Positions 41,773-49,651 of a stretch of 64,000 nt of DNA are shown here, piece by piece; positions within the stretch are counted from its first letter, which is position 1; every line of letters begins with the position of its first letter. The stretch comes from an uncultured Eubacteriales bacterium (lineage in GTDB: Bacteria > Bacillota > Clostridia > Christensenellales > CAG-138), in NCBI GenBank assembly GCA_900544555.1, contig UQWD01000004.1:120384-184383 (forward strand), given 5' to 3'. Below the pieces are notes generated by a model. It saw only the letters and a program-made list of their open reading frames with translations. It did not search any database and had not been told where the DNA came from. Both the position numbers and the translations under genes were made by a program.

Positions 41773-43827
41773 TCACTCCGCCCCGCTCAAGCGCATAAGA
41801 CTGGTGGTTCGGGAAATGCGGCGCGCATACACAAAGAGTACCGCTCCGTACAAAAGCAGTTGCATTGCCGCCATGAAAACACAGTACCATGGCACGAAAA
41901 CCAAACTTTGCTCTACCAACTGCGTATTGAACACAGCAGAACCGGCGCTGAACGCGTCGGCCAACGCATCGCCGGCAGCGCTAAACAACCGCTGCAATAC
42001 GGATCTCAGCCAAAGGCTGCCGCAAACTCCGCCCAATATCGACGCAAAGGCCGCGGGTATAATCGATATACTGAAAACAAACCCGAGCGCGTTAGACCTA
42101 TTAGCGCCAAGCGACAACATCAGCCGCGCGATTCTTTGCTGCCGCCGTACAAACAGCGCAAGATAACCTGCCAAAACAACCAGCCATGTCAGAATAGAAG
42201 CGATTAAGGTACGAACAGCGCTCTCTTGAAAGCTCTTAAGCGTACCTTGGAACTCTGTATAGCCGTTATCAAAATACAGGAGCAGATCCTCTGGATAGCC
42301 ACGCTCAGCTAGCAGGGCGCGGACTTCGTCAACGCTGCCATTTTTCAGCACAAGTGTATAAAATACGCCGGTGTTTCCCGTTATGGTCGGCGCAGTAATG
42401 GATTTGTTCGGTACAAAAACAGTATTAGGCGTAAAAGCAAAGGCAAAATCCTCCCATAGGTTGGATTGCCGGTAGACGCCGATAACCTCAAAGCTCCTGG
42501 CGTCTTCCGAAAACCCCATCGCCTGCGAATAGACCTGCGCCGTCAAATTACTGCTTTGAACGGCTAAATTCATTTCAGTCGCGCCATCGTACCAGGAAAG
42601 CTCTATGCGATCCCCTACCGTGAGCCCGCTGGACAGGGCCAATGCTTCCGGAAGAACGCATACCTGGGCGCCGCTTTCATATTCTTCCAATGTAAAGGCG
42701 CGCCCGTCAATGACAAAGGCGTCCCGCTGCTGGAACAGATACATGCTCTCCAGGTAATCCGTACCAAGCACGGGGACACACTGCCAGCGCGTCCGCGCCT
42801 GTTCGAACGACTCCAGCCATTTCTCACCCTCCTGTGATGATAAGAAAGCCTGCGCATCCTTCTCCGCCAGCGGCGCTATTGACGGTACGGAGATTGCCTC
42901 TGCCGGAAATTCCGATGTTGGGTTTAATGCGGTCAAAAAGCGCGAATCCTCAGACGCAACACGAAGTCCCGCTCTTCCGATCATGTCCAGGCTGTTCTGC
43001 GTCATGCTCACGCTGCCATCCTCGCCATCCCCCTCCATATAAACGGCGACAATAGGCTCGTTGTCGCCTTCAAGCCCCTCGGGTAGTTCGATTAAATCCT
43101 CCGGATCATAGCTCACGTTATCCCAACTGATATCTTTTAGGCTGATGCCGGCAATTTCAGCAATGCTTGTGCGCAGCTCTAAGTCATCATCGGAGTAATT
43201 CCCCCCGTACACAAGATATCGCCCTCCGACCTCCAATTTTGCCGCGTCCATTTCCTCCTGCGAATTGAACGTGCAGCGAAGCCACAAACTATCCCGCGGT
43301 TCATATCCTGGATGAAGCAGAATCGTTTGATCGATTGAAGCGGTAACGTTTACCAATATCGCGGATCCGTCTGGGAAAGAGCCTGTCTCCCCGATATCCG
43401 TGATCGTTACGGCAAACGCCGCATCCGTATAGGGGGCGTCTAGCTGTATGCGGTATCTTCCCGGCTCCTTTGCGCTGAGCGCCGTAGAAAAAGCGGGGCT
43501 GTAAGCGCTGGAGTAGCTTTGCCTGTACGCGCCTTTAACAGCTAAACTGGATTCCGGCAGGCCTTCAATAAATTCCCACTGTTCGCCTGTGATGACGCTC
43601 CTTTCAAAAAACATGGTAAGGCCGTTGCCCGTATCCACTTCAACCCGTTCGGTTTCACTGGTAGGGAGCGCAAGGGTTACAAAGTTCTCCTCGATTCTGT
43701 CAGCCGTCGCCCTTGCGGACTGGAACACGCCGAAGCTGAGGCAGAGGAACACGCTGGCCGCGCTTAAGGCTAGGCAAGCCGCAATGGTTCTTAGCGGCTG
43801 CCGAAGGAGCTGTTTAACAACATTCAT
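41773..43827 (-). CDS. FtsX-like ABC transporter permease (684 aa)
   Basis: MacB/FtsX-type permease: one N-terminal transmembrane helix (about 10-32), a large extracellular domain (about 35-540) and three C-terminal helices with the FtsX-like pattern LARLMLSLGANRS-like ARLMLSLGANRSN. The start was set at the ATG at 43827, with GGAGG 7 nt upstream; it overlaps the ATPase gene by 4 bp. Third gene of an ABC operon. Substrate unknown; such systems move peptides or lipids or signal envelope stress. Confidence 0.8.
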   Translation of the reverse strand: MNVVKQLLRQPLRTIAACLALSAASVFLCLSFGVFQSARATADRIEENFVTLALPTSETERVEVDTGNGLTMFFERSVITGEQWEFIEGLPESSLAVKGAYRQSYSSAYSPAFSTALSAKEPGRYRIQLDAPYTDAAFAVTITDIGETGSFPDGSAILVNVTASIDQTILLHPGYEPRDSLWLRCTFNSQEEMDAAKLEVGGRYLVYGGNYSDDDLELRTSIAEIAGISLKDISWDNVSYDPEDLIELPEGLEGDNEPIVAVYMEGDGEDGSVSMTQNSLDMIGRAGLRVASEDSRFLTALNPTSEFPAEAISVPSIAPLAEKDAQAFLSSQEGEKWLESFEQARTRWQCVPVLGTDYLESMYLFQQRDAFVIDGRAFTLEEYESGAQVCVLPEALALSSGLTVGDRIELSWYDGATEMNLAVQSSNLTAQVYSQAMGFSEDARSFEVIGVYRQSNLWEDFAFAFTPNTVFVPNKSITAPTITGNTGVFYTLVLKNGSVDEVRALLAERGYPEDLLLYFDNGYTEFQGTLKSFQESAVRTLIASILTWLVVLAGYLALFVRRQQRIARLMLSLGANRSNALGFVFSISIIPAAFASILGGVCGSLWLRSVLQRLFSAAGDALADAFSAGSAVFNTQLVEQSLVFVPWYCVFMAAMQLLLYGAVLFVYARRISRTTSLMRLSGAE

Positions 43828-44483
43828 ACCGTACCTCCGCAATGCGCCCGCTGTTCATGCTCAACACTTGGTCCGCCTTCGCCCGCTGTATCCGGGTTAT
43901 GTGTCGCCGTCAAAATACACAAGCCTTGGCTATAGGCAAGCGTAAACAGCCGTTCCACAATGCTTCTCATGTTTTCCGCGGCAAGGTTCCCTGTAGGTTC
44001 GTCCGCTAATTTTAGCTTTGCTGCGGCGGCCGGCGCTCGGGTAATTACCGCCCGCTGCTGTTCGCCGCGTGAAAGCATGTCGGGCAAACGCTTCGAGTAT
44101 GCTTCGCTCTGCCCAAAGCGTCCCAGCGTCTTTTTCGCGCATGCGAGAGCCCGCGTTTTGCTTCTCCTATTTAACGGCAGCTTATCCTTCACGCTCAACA
44201 GCGGGAACAGATTAAAGTGCCTGTAAATGACTGCGCAATGGCTTTTGCCATACCGGTCAATGTTCATTTCGCAAAGGCTTTCACCATCAAGAAGAACGCT
44301 GCCTGTTTCAGACAGCTCAAGTCCGGCGAGCAGAGAAAGCAGCGTGGTCTTCCCTCTTCCGCTTTCACCGGTGACGGCGCTAAGCTTTCCGGGTTTCAGT
44401 TCACGGCTCATATTGCGAACGGCCTGTACGCGCTGGTATTTAGCATGATAAGAGCGCTTAACGTTTTGAGCGGAAAGTAGCAT
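43824..44483 (-). CDS. ABC transporter ATPase, degenerate (MacB/LolD-like)
   Basis: 219 residues. Walker A GESGRGKTT (39-47) and Walker B LADEPTG are present, signature LSRGEQQR is altered from LSGGQ. Changes at key points: the Q-loop reads YRHFNLF where FQxFNL is usual, so the Gln is an Arg; the D-loop reads GNLAAEN without Asp; the H-loop reads THN. The frame is intact and lies between two permeases with tight spacing, so it is probably expressed, but ATP hydrolysis may be impaired. Confidence 0.78.
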   Translation of the reverse strand: MLLSAQNVKRSYHAKYQRVQAVRNMSRELKPGKLSAVTGESGRGKTTLLSLLAGLELSETGSVLLDGESLCEMNIDRYGKSHCAVIYRHFNLFPLLSVKDKLPLNRRSKTRALACAKKTLGRFGQSEAYSKRLPDMLSRGEQQRAVITRAPAAAAKLKLADEPTGNLAAENMRSIVERLFTLAYSQGLCILTATHNPDTAGEGGPSVEHEQRAHCGGTV

Positions 44484-44490
44484 GACAAGA

Positions 44491-45780
44491 TCAATCCTCC
44501 TCTTTCATCCGCCTGATTCTATTGCGGTCACTGTAAATAACGCTTGAAAGCGCCGCGCCCAAAAGCGACGCCGTCAATATTACTAAAATAATGCTGTATG
44601 GCAATGCGTATAGGGACATGAGGCGCGCCGCAAGTATACAGAAAAAGCCGCCAAGCAATATCCATAGCCCCTGTTCCAGGCTTACCATTGCCAATATTTC
44701 CGCTTTACTAGTACCCAATGCGCGCGCGACAGCCAATTCTTGCTTTCGGTTATGAATATAGAGCGCCGACACGATAAAACTGATTGCCGCCTGTAGAAGC
44801 GTCAATAACGGCAGCAGGCGCTCAAGCATCCTCAGGTTTTTTTGAAGCTCCGAGAGTACGCCGCGTAATGTCTCGTCGTGAATCGTCGCCGCGAACGGGT
44901 GATGCGTCAAAACTGGCGAGCCAGTAATCTCTTGAATACGGCCAGAGGGATCCACCTGCGCAAAGTGCCGGGAAAGCAGTTCTCGAAAGGCCCCGAGTTC
45001 CCGATTGTCCCGTATCGTCGCGCTCATACTGTCCGCCGATATGGGCCCGGGATAATAACCATTGTTAACGTAGTACCCGCCCAAAACCTGCTGCGTCTGC
45101 GCCGCAACCGCCCATGGGCACAGGATGTCCGGCGCCTCTCCGGCATAACAGCCTACTACCGTTAACTCCAGGCCGGTATCCTTTGTGCTGGCGGGCGAAA
45201 CCTGTACCGTAAGAGCTATTAGGTACTGTCCGTCCTCGCCCGGCGATATTTTGCGCAGCGTTTCAGAGGAAACGAGGCAAACCCTCTCTTGCGTGCGCAG
45301 TACGGAAGCGTCGTAGCCATCGAACCAGTCGATTGAAAACCCGATAGATGGATCCACCCTCACCGCTTCAAGCGCTGTTACCCCCACCAGCTTTCGTTTC
45401 GTTATATGGTCTGAAGAAACAGGGTCATCCATTGGCGTCTGGGGGGTGTAATAAAGCGTACTCTTTAAAATCACATCGGATAGATAGGAAGAAAAAGCAA
45501 CGTCCTGACGCTCGCCGCCAAATGTATATTGTTCCGAAATAAAATAATTCACTAGATAGTCCGGTATATCAAGCCCGTCCGTTTGCGTGCCTTCTATATT
45601 GGAGACCACAACGGTTACGGGTATACTATCGTACGCGTTCTCTATTTCCTGGAGTTTATCCTTCATAGAGCTATCGTATATACTCGCAAACCAGCATAGC
45701 ACGCCAAGGAGCAATGCTAAAACCAAACCTTTGAAAAAGGATCTCCTTATTCGCTTTTTTAGATAAAACAGGATTGCCAT
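44491..45780 (-). CDS. FtsX-like ABC transporter permease (429 aa)
   Basis: First permease of the operon: N-terminal helix (about 15-33), extracellular domain, and three C-terminal helices with QELAVARALGTSKAEIL, the FtsX-domain cytoplasmic loop. It lies 7 bp upstream of the ATPase gene. The pairing of a small and a large FtsX-type permease with one ATPase resembles peptide-responsive exporters. Ribosome site weak (GGGGTGA). Confidence 0.8.
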   Translation of the reverse strand: MAILFYLKKRIRRSFFKGLVLALLLGVLCWFASIYDSSMKDKLQEIENAYDSIPVTVVVSNIEGTQTDGLDIPDYLVNYFISEQYTFGGERQDVAFSSYLSDVILKSTLYYTPQTPMDDPVSSDHITKRKLVGVTALEAVRVDPSIGFSIDWFDGYDASVLRTQERVCLVSSETLRKISPGEDGQYLIALTVQVSPASTKDTGLELTVVGCYAGEAPDILCPWAVAAQTQQVLGGYYVNNGYYPGPISADSMSATIRDNRELGAFRELLSRHFAQVDPSGRIQEITGSPVLTHHPFAATIHDETLRGVLSELQKNLRMLERLLPLLTLLQAAISFIVSALYIHNRKQELAVARALGTSKAEILAMVSLEQGLWILLGGFFCILAARLMSLYALPYSIILVILTASLLGAALSSVIYSDRNRIRRMKEED

Positions 45781-45805
45781 TGGCTGTCACCCCATACAAT
45801 TCATT

Positions 45806-45839
45806 CCAGCACAAGCGCCCCGAAGTGCGCCTGTGCTGG
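45806..45839 (-). terminator. Hairpin between the secreted-protein gene and the ABC operon
   Basis: CCAGCACA (45806-45813) and TGTGCTGG (45832-45839) with an inner GCGC pair; no T-tract. It could give partial termination so that the secreted protein is made in excess of the transporter. Confidence 0.45.
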
Positions 45840-45851
45840 ATAACAAAAATA

Positions 45852-46289
45852 TTATATCATTTCATGCCTTAAAGACTCGGGCAAAATACAGCTTCCAGGC
45901 CCCGGGCATCGATATGATTCCCATATACGCTCAGTGTACCTGCAGTATAGGCACGATCTTTCATGCTGAATATAGTGATAAGCTCCAGAGTGATAGTTGT
46001 TGCGATTGTACTTCCAGGAACTCATTGTGTGCTCCTGATCCGTCCAAGTTATCTGTCCATACTTCATTTCACCGCATACGCATCGATAGAAAGGCTGTAC
46101 GCCCCTCAAGTGGTATTTAGAATCGCCCTCAATATAGGTGTAGCTGTTGGCGTAGAACACAAAGTTATGCGTGTGGGACGCATCATGCGTGTCTTCTCCG
46201 CCTTGTGACGCCAGCGCCTGCGCAGGCCCCACGAGAATAAAGGCTGATAGCAGAACAGCAAGTAACCTTTTCGGTATATCGTGTTTCAC
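45852..46289 (-). CDS. Secreted Cys/His-rich protein of unknown function (145 aa)
   Basis: Signal peptide clear: VKHDIPKRLLAVLLSAFIL with a Gln-Ala-Leu-Ala cleavage site near residue 26. The mature part is rich in His, Tyr and Trp and holds spaced cysteines (YRCVCG, SCLYCRY, YRCPGPGSC) that look like two small metal-binding knuckles. The GTG at 46289 was chosen for GGAGG 8 nt upstream. Upstream neighbour of the ABC operon and possibly its substrate or partner; not a family I can name. Confidence 0.7.
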   Translation of the reverse strand: MKHDIPKRLLAVLLSAFILVGPAQALASQGGEDTHDASHTHNFVFYANSYTYIEGDSKYHLRGVQPFYRCVCGEMKYGQITWTDQEHTMSSWKYNRNNYHSGAYHYIQHERSCLYCRYTERIWESYRCPGPGSCILPESLRHEMI

Positions 46290-46462
46290 AGATTTTACCT
46301 CCATAATAATTTTGTAAGTCCATAGTTGCACCTGGAATGATTAAAGTTAATATCAATATGCCTTCGCACATCTAACCAAAGAAAACTCTTCCTGACAAAT
46401 GTATGGATAGAACATTCTTAATTACGATTATAGGCGCCGCTCCTTTCCCTTCATACTATTTC

Positions 46463-46543
46463 CTAAATCTCTACACAATCAAGATGCAACACCAAAATTC
46501 GAGTATGTGCATGGTCATAGCGTTTATCATAGATACGGAGCAT
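46463..46543 (-). CDS. 26-residue peptide gene
   Basis: ATG at 46543, TAG at 46465-46463; peptide begins MLRIYDKRYDHAHTR and ends CVEI, with one Cys. AAAGGAGG lies 8 nt before the ATG and a TTGCAC-N17-TATTAT promoter ends about 33 nt upstream. No signal peptide. It lies 174 bp before the secreted Cys/His protein gene. May be a peptide signal, a RiPP-like precursor or a leader peptide; not recognised. Confidence 0.45.
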   Translation of the reverse strand: MLRIYDKRYDHAHTRILVLHLDCVEI

Positions 46544-46575
46544 GACGCTAACCTCCTTTCTTCCATTTTATGTAT

Positions 46576-46604
46576 ATAATACAATATGTAAGTAAGATGT
46601 GCAA
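46576..46604 (-). promoter_or_regulatory. Promoter of the 26-residue peptide gene
   Basis: TTGCAC (46604-46599), 17 bp, TATTAT (46581-46576) on the minus strand; predicted start near 46570 gives a leader of about 27 nt. Confidence 0.55.
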
Positions 46605-46700
46605 TAGCTATATGGCGTTTTATCGCACCATTAATGAGCAGCGAAATAGACGGGCAAACGCTGAGTGAATAAATTTTTTAGCGTTCATCTTTGCTGTTAT

Positions 46701-47000
46701 GCCGAAATCCCAAAACGACCGTTTTTCATAATTTCGGATACTCCTCCAAATTCAACAAATCCACCCAGCCCTTATTTAGCATATTTTATGCACATTATAG
46801 AGCCTTTCGCGCCCTCCCTTAAGCAAAGATAAAGCGCGGGAACCTGTCGTCCCGCGCTCCGTGTTTTATGCTGTTTTTTGATTACAGCTCGAGTTGTTTT
46901 TCGGTGTAGAGCTATAACAACAATTATGCTACAATCCAAAAACGACCGATGCTGCACCCAAAAACAGCTTTTTTTTCATTGCCTCTTCCGGGATTTTATC
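46701..47000. repeat. Intergenic repeat, copy A (tsf-terminator unit)
   Basis: The segment 46764-46926 matches 59061-59231 closely, including the hairpin GCGCGGGA/TCCCGCGC (46833-46858 here), and 46926-47000 matches 58964-59041. A more diverged version of the second part precedes it at 46701-46763. So the order is Y'-X-Y here and Y-X beside tsf, where X is the tsf 3' flank. Confidence 0.85.
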
Positions 47001-47004
47001 AAAT

Positions 47005-47167
47005 AAGGCTGTTGAACAGTGTGGGCGACAGCTTAAGTGTGGACGGCAATTTCTGGTCTAAGACCTATGCTGCGGTTATGGATTTTCAAAAGAGCAAGGG
47101 CTTGAAGGTAGACGGCGTCGCGGGTAAGTATACCGTTACCGCGCTGGGCGGCAAGTGGGCTAAGTAG
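47005..47167 (+). pseudogene. Fragment of a peptidoglycan-binding domain
   Basis: The plus strand reads SVGDSLSVDGNFWSK..AVMDFQKSKGLKVDGVAGKYT, a PG_binding_1 domain as found at the C-terminus of phage or bacterial wall hydrolases. Only this last domain remains; the repeat copy A joins its upstream side. Probably the broken 3' end of an endolysin-type gene. Confidence 0.7.
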
Positions 47168-47173
47168 CTGGGT

Positions 47174-47420
47174 AAAAAAATGGGGGCGTGCATACGCCCC
47201 TCCAGCCCTGTCAAAATACCCCGGGGTCGGGTCGAAGCCGCAACCCACATAGGCTTTCAACCGAATCTGACGGCATGTGCGTCAGATTCAGAATGCCTTG
47301 CGCGGCAAGCGTTTCTTTGCACGGGGCGCTGACCGCGCCAATGTGCAAGCGCTGGGTGTTAACTCGAAAAACGTGGCGCAGCCACTTTTTCGACGCACTG
47401 TGAGGGCGTTTGCACGCCCT
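47174..47420 (-). ncRNA. Candidate structured RNA: six consecutive hairpins
   Basis: Read on the minus strand: AGGGCGT/ACGCCCT (47420-47403); a 12-bp stem with one bulge (47393-47364); a two-part stem TTGCAC..GGCGC/GCGCC..GTGCAA (47348-47317); CTTGC/GCAAG (47309-47297); a perfect 10-bp stem GAATCTGACG/CGTCAGATTC (47289-47263); GGGGCGT/ACGCCCC (47200-47183) followed by TTTTTTT. No coding frame is convincing. Either a small RNA ended by the last hairpin, or a multi-hairpin repeat element. Confidence 0.4.
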
Positions 47421-47428
47421 TCTACCCT

Positions 47429-47945
47429 AATTCAACATTGGTATAGTTAGCCTTTCAGAATTCTCCAGTAATCACTGAACTCCTCATATGAAATGGAAAA
47501 CACGCATCTATTGCTACTTTCAGGGAAAATAGCATACTTGAACACAATCTGCTGCGCCTCGTCATAATAATAGGTTTGAGTGGGCGCGTGATCATAGTCT
47601 ACAGCTTTCTTAAAATCCTTGACATAATCGTCATAAAATGCAAGAATCTCATCGGCGCTCAGGTCGGAAACAAAATATGTTATATAATACGCGTCTTTAT
47701 CGTGCCTCGTTCTTTCCGGCAGCGGGATAATTTTTCTCTCCCCCGATACCGTCTCAAAAACAAACTCCTCAATCACGGGATTGTGGATGAAAGCGAAATA
47801 CGCGCCCACCGCCGCAGCCATGATCAACACCAGCGTGATTACGATAATCAAACCCTTTTTCGATACCTTCATTCTCTAAACCTCCTCAGTTTACTCGCGT
47901 CCGTCCGGGATATAAGCATAATTACAATAATCAGCAGGCGAGCAA
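47429..47945. repeat. Tandem segmental duplication, copy 1
   Basis: Holds the 141-residue gene, 18 bp of its 3' flank, and upstream a remnant of the last codons of the gene at 49034-49636. Matches 48568-49090. The remnant shows that the duplication started inside the upstream gene. Confidence 0.8.
47447..47872 (-). CDS. Membrane-anchored protein of unknown function, paralogue 1 (141 aa)
   Basis: One N-terminal transmembrane helix (about 6-28, KKGLIIVITLVLIMAAAVGAY) with the rest outside the cell. The outer domain has PLPERTRHDKDAYYITYFVSDLSADEI and a C-terminal SYEEFSDYWRILKG. About 70% identical by eye to the 142-residue protein at 48587-49015. No family recognised. GGAGG lies 7 nt before the ATG. 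Confidence 0.7.
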   Translation of the reverse strand: MKVSKKGLIIVITLVLIMAAAVGAYFAFIHNPVIEEFVFETVSGERKIIPLPERTRHDKDAYYITYFVSDLSADEILAFYDDYVKDFKKAVDYDHAPTQTYYYDEAQQIVFKYAIFPESSNRCVFSISYEEFSDYWRILKG

Positions 47946-47976
47946 CAATCTCCCATATTTAATCTCAGCACTGGAT

Positions 47977-48392
47977 TTAATTAGTTGAACTTGGCATTGG
48001 AATATCATATTTACTAAGCAAGGACGCGAGCATATCTTTGTTAACATCACCCATGCAAAAAAACTTCCCATTATCATTTAATGCCGTGTCACAGTTGTCC
48101 CCGGCTGGATAAGATATCTCCTTTTTAGCGTTTCCCTCAAAGGTGATTCGATATATGTAATAACCACAATCACTACCGATATCGCTCTTCATGCCCGAGA
48201 ATATCTCTACCAGCGAAGCAACATCCTCTGGATCGTCAATTCTAACAGTTTGCCATCTTCAATAGTGCCTATATCGCTCCAGTTGCCATAGTCAACTGTA
48301 ACCGTTTCCGTAAACGGCAGACTCTTTGAGGTGCAACCAACCGTAATTATACTCAGCAATAATACGAGTTCGATAACTAACCATCTTTTCAT
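47977..48392 (-). pseudogene. Lipoprotein gene broken by a frameshift
   Basis: Two minus-strand frames form one protein. The first begins at 48392 (MKRWLVIELV..) with a lipobox LSIITVGC and runs to about GKLLE; the second continues IDDPEDVASLVEIFSGMKSDIG and ends at 47977. The shift is one base near 48226-48240. Intact length would be about 138 residues. Function unknown; it belongs with the neighbouring surface-protein genes. Confidence 0.7.
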
Positions 48393-48541
48393 ACATGCGC
48401 TCCCCTTCATGATCCCCGATTATATTAAGATTAAGCAACTATTGTTTGGCAGTATCCCAGCCTACCTAACTGTAAAAGCTTAGCCCAATATTGTCAAGTT
48501 GGTTTGCCTTTCCAAGCAGCTACCGCTGTATATCTTTCTGC

Positions 48542-48574
48542 TGATTTAAGGGGAGCTTTGCTCCCCCTAAATCA
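48542..48574 (-). terminator. Hairpin downstream of paralogue 2
   Basis: TGATTTA..GGGGAGC and GCTCCCC..TAAATCA pair over 15 bp with one wobble and a 3-nt loop, 13 bp behind the stop of the 142-residue gene. No T-tract. Confidence 0.5.
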
Positions 48575-49090
48575 ACATTGGTATCGTTAGCCTTTCATAA
48601 TCCTCCAGTTTTCACTGAAATCATCATATGCAATGGAGAACTCACACGTACCGTCATCGTCTTCCCTAAAAATATCATACTTGATTACAATTTGCTGCGC
48701 CTCGTCATAAAAATAGATTTGATCCGAATGTTGCTTATCGTTCATCACCTTCTTAAAGTCGCTTACATAATCGTCGTAAAACTCTATGATTTCCTCTGCG
48801 CTCAAGTCGGAAACAAAAAATGTTATATAAAACCCGTCAACTTCATGCCTAGTTCTTTCCGGCAGCGGGATAACTTTTCTCTCTCCCGGCACGGTTTCAA
48901 AAACGAACTCCTCAATCACAGGGTTGTGGAAGAAAGCGAAATACGCGCCCACCGCCGCCGCAATGATTAACGCCAACGAGATTACGATAATCAAACCTTT
49001 TTTCGATAAATTCATTCTCTAAACCTCCTCAGTTTACTCGCGTCCGTCCGGGATATAGACATAATCATAATAATCGACCAGCGGGACAAA
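48568..49090. repeat. Tandem segmental duplication, copy 2
   Basis: Counterpart of 47429-47945: paralogue 2 with its short 3' flank and the genuine last codons of the 200-residue gene. Confidence 0.8.
48587..49015 (-). CDS. Membrane-anchored protein of unknown function, paralogue 2 (142 aa)
   Basis: Same build as the 141-residue protein: N-terminal helix (KKGLIIVISLALIIAAAVGAY), outer domain with PLPERTRHEVDGFYITFFVSDLSAEEI, end SIAYDDFSENWRIMKG. GGAGG precedes the ATG. 18 bp after the 200-residue gene, likely in one operon from the amidase-ricin gene onward. Confidence 0.7.
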   Translation of the reverse strand: MNLSKKGLIIVISLALIIAAAVGAYFAFFHNPVIEEFVFETVPGERKVIPLPERTRHEVDGFYITFFVSDLSAEEIIEFYDDYVSDFKKVMNDKQHSDQIYFYDEAQQIVIKYDIFREDDDGTCEFSIAYDDFSENWRIMKG

Positions 49091-49636
49091 TACAACATCC
49101 ATTTCATCTTCAAACTCAGGATCGTTTTCTCTGATTCTGTCTATACGCCTGAGAAAGTACCGAAACATGGTATCAAACTCATCATAGGTTAGAATTCGGT
49201 CGTCAAGCAAATCCAGCATGCTTCTCATCAGTTCGAGTTCATCAGCCCTATTTAGCGGCAACTCCATTACGGCATTTCCCGTGTATCTCTTATAGATGTT
49301 CAGTGCGTCACGATCACTTTGCTTGTCCTGTTCTTGTAATGCCTCTAACCGAGCAAACAATGCCTCAAGTTCCGCCTCATCCTCTGGCGACATTGTTGTT
49401 TCCGGCTGAGGGTTTTGTTCCAGCCAGTCGGCATACTCCTGCTTCTCCCTCATGATGTCGTCGATGTTTGTGTATTCGCCGTTCGCGTTTAAAACGCCGT
49501 TCAAAGTTTGTTTAGGCTTATCCTCCACATTCAGTATATCAGCCGAGGAGGTATTTCCCAAGCCAAAATACACGCCAATTAAAACCGCAATACCCGCCAG
49601 CGCGCAGGAAAGTATTATCTTTAGTTGCTTTTTCAT
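49034..49636 (-). CDS. Membrane-anchored acidic protein of unknown function (200 aa)
   Basis: N-terminal helix (about 5-26), then an acidic, helical outer part with a predicted coiled coil (about 80-110, EDEAELEALFARLEALQEQ). Ends VPLVDYYDYVYIPDGRE. No family recognised. 15 bp behind the amidase-ricin gene and 18 bp before paralogue 2. Confidence 0.65.
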   Translation of the reverse strand: MKKQLKIILSCALAGIAVLIGVYFGLGNTSSADILNVEDKPKQTLNGVLNANGEYTNIDDIMREKQEYADWLEQNPQPETTMSPEDEAELEALFARLEALQEQDKQSDRDALNIYKRYTGNAVMELPLNRADELELMRSMLDLLDDRILTYDEFDTMFRYFLRRIDRIRENDPEFEDEMDVVFVPLVDYYDYVYIPDGRE

Positions 49637-49651
49637 GATTTCCTCCTTATT

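Noticed and set aside
41592..41798. 68-codon plus-strand ORF
   Set aside because: No ribosome site, crosses the terminator of the opposite operon and the end of the permease gene.
47188..47403. 71-codon plus-strand ORF across the hairpin block
   Set aside because: Composition follows from the inverted repeats; no domain and no ribosome site.
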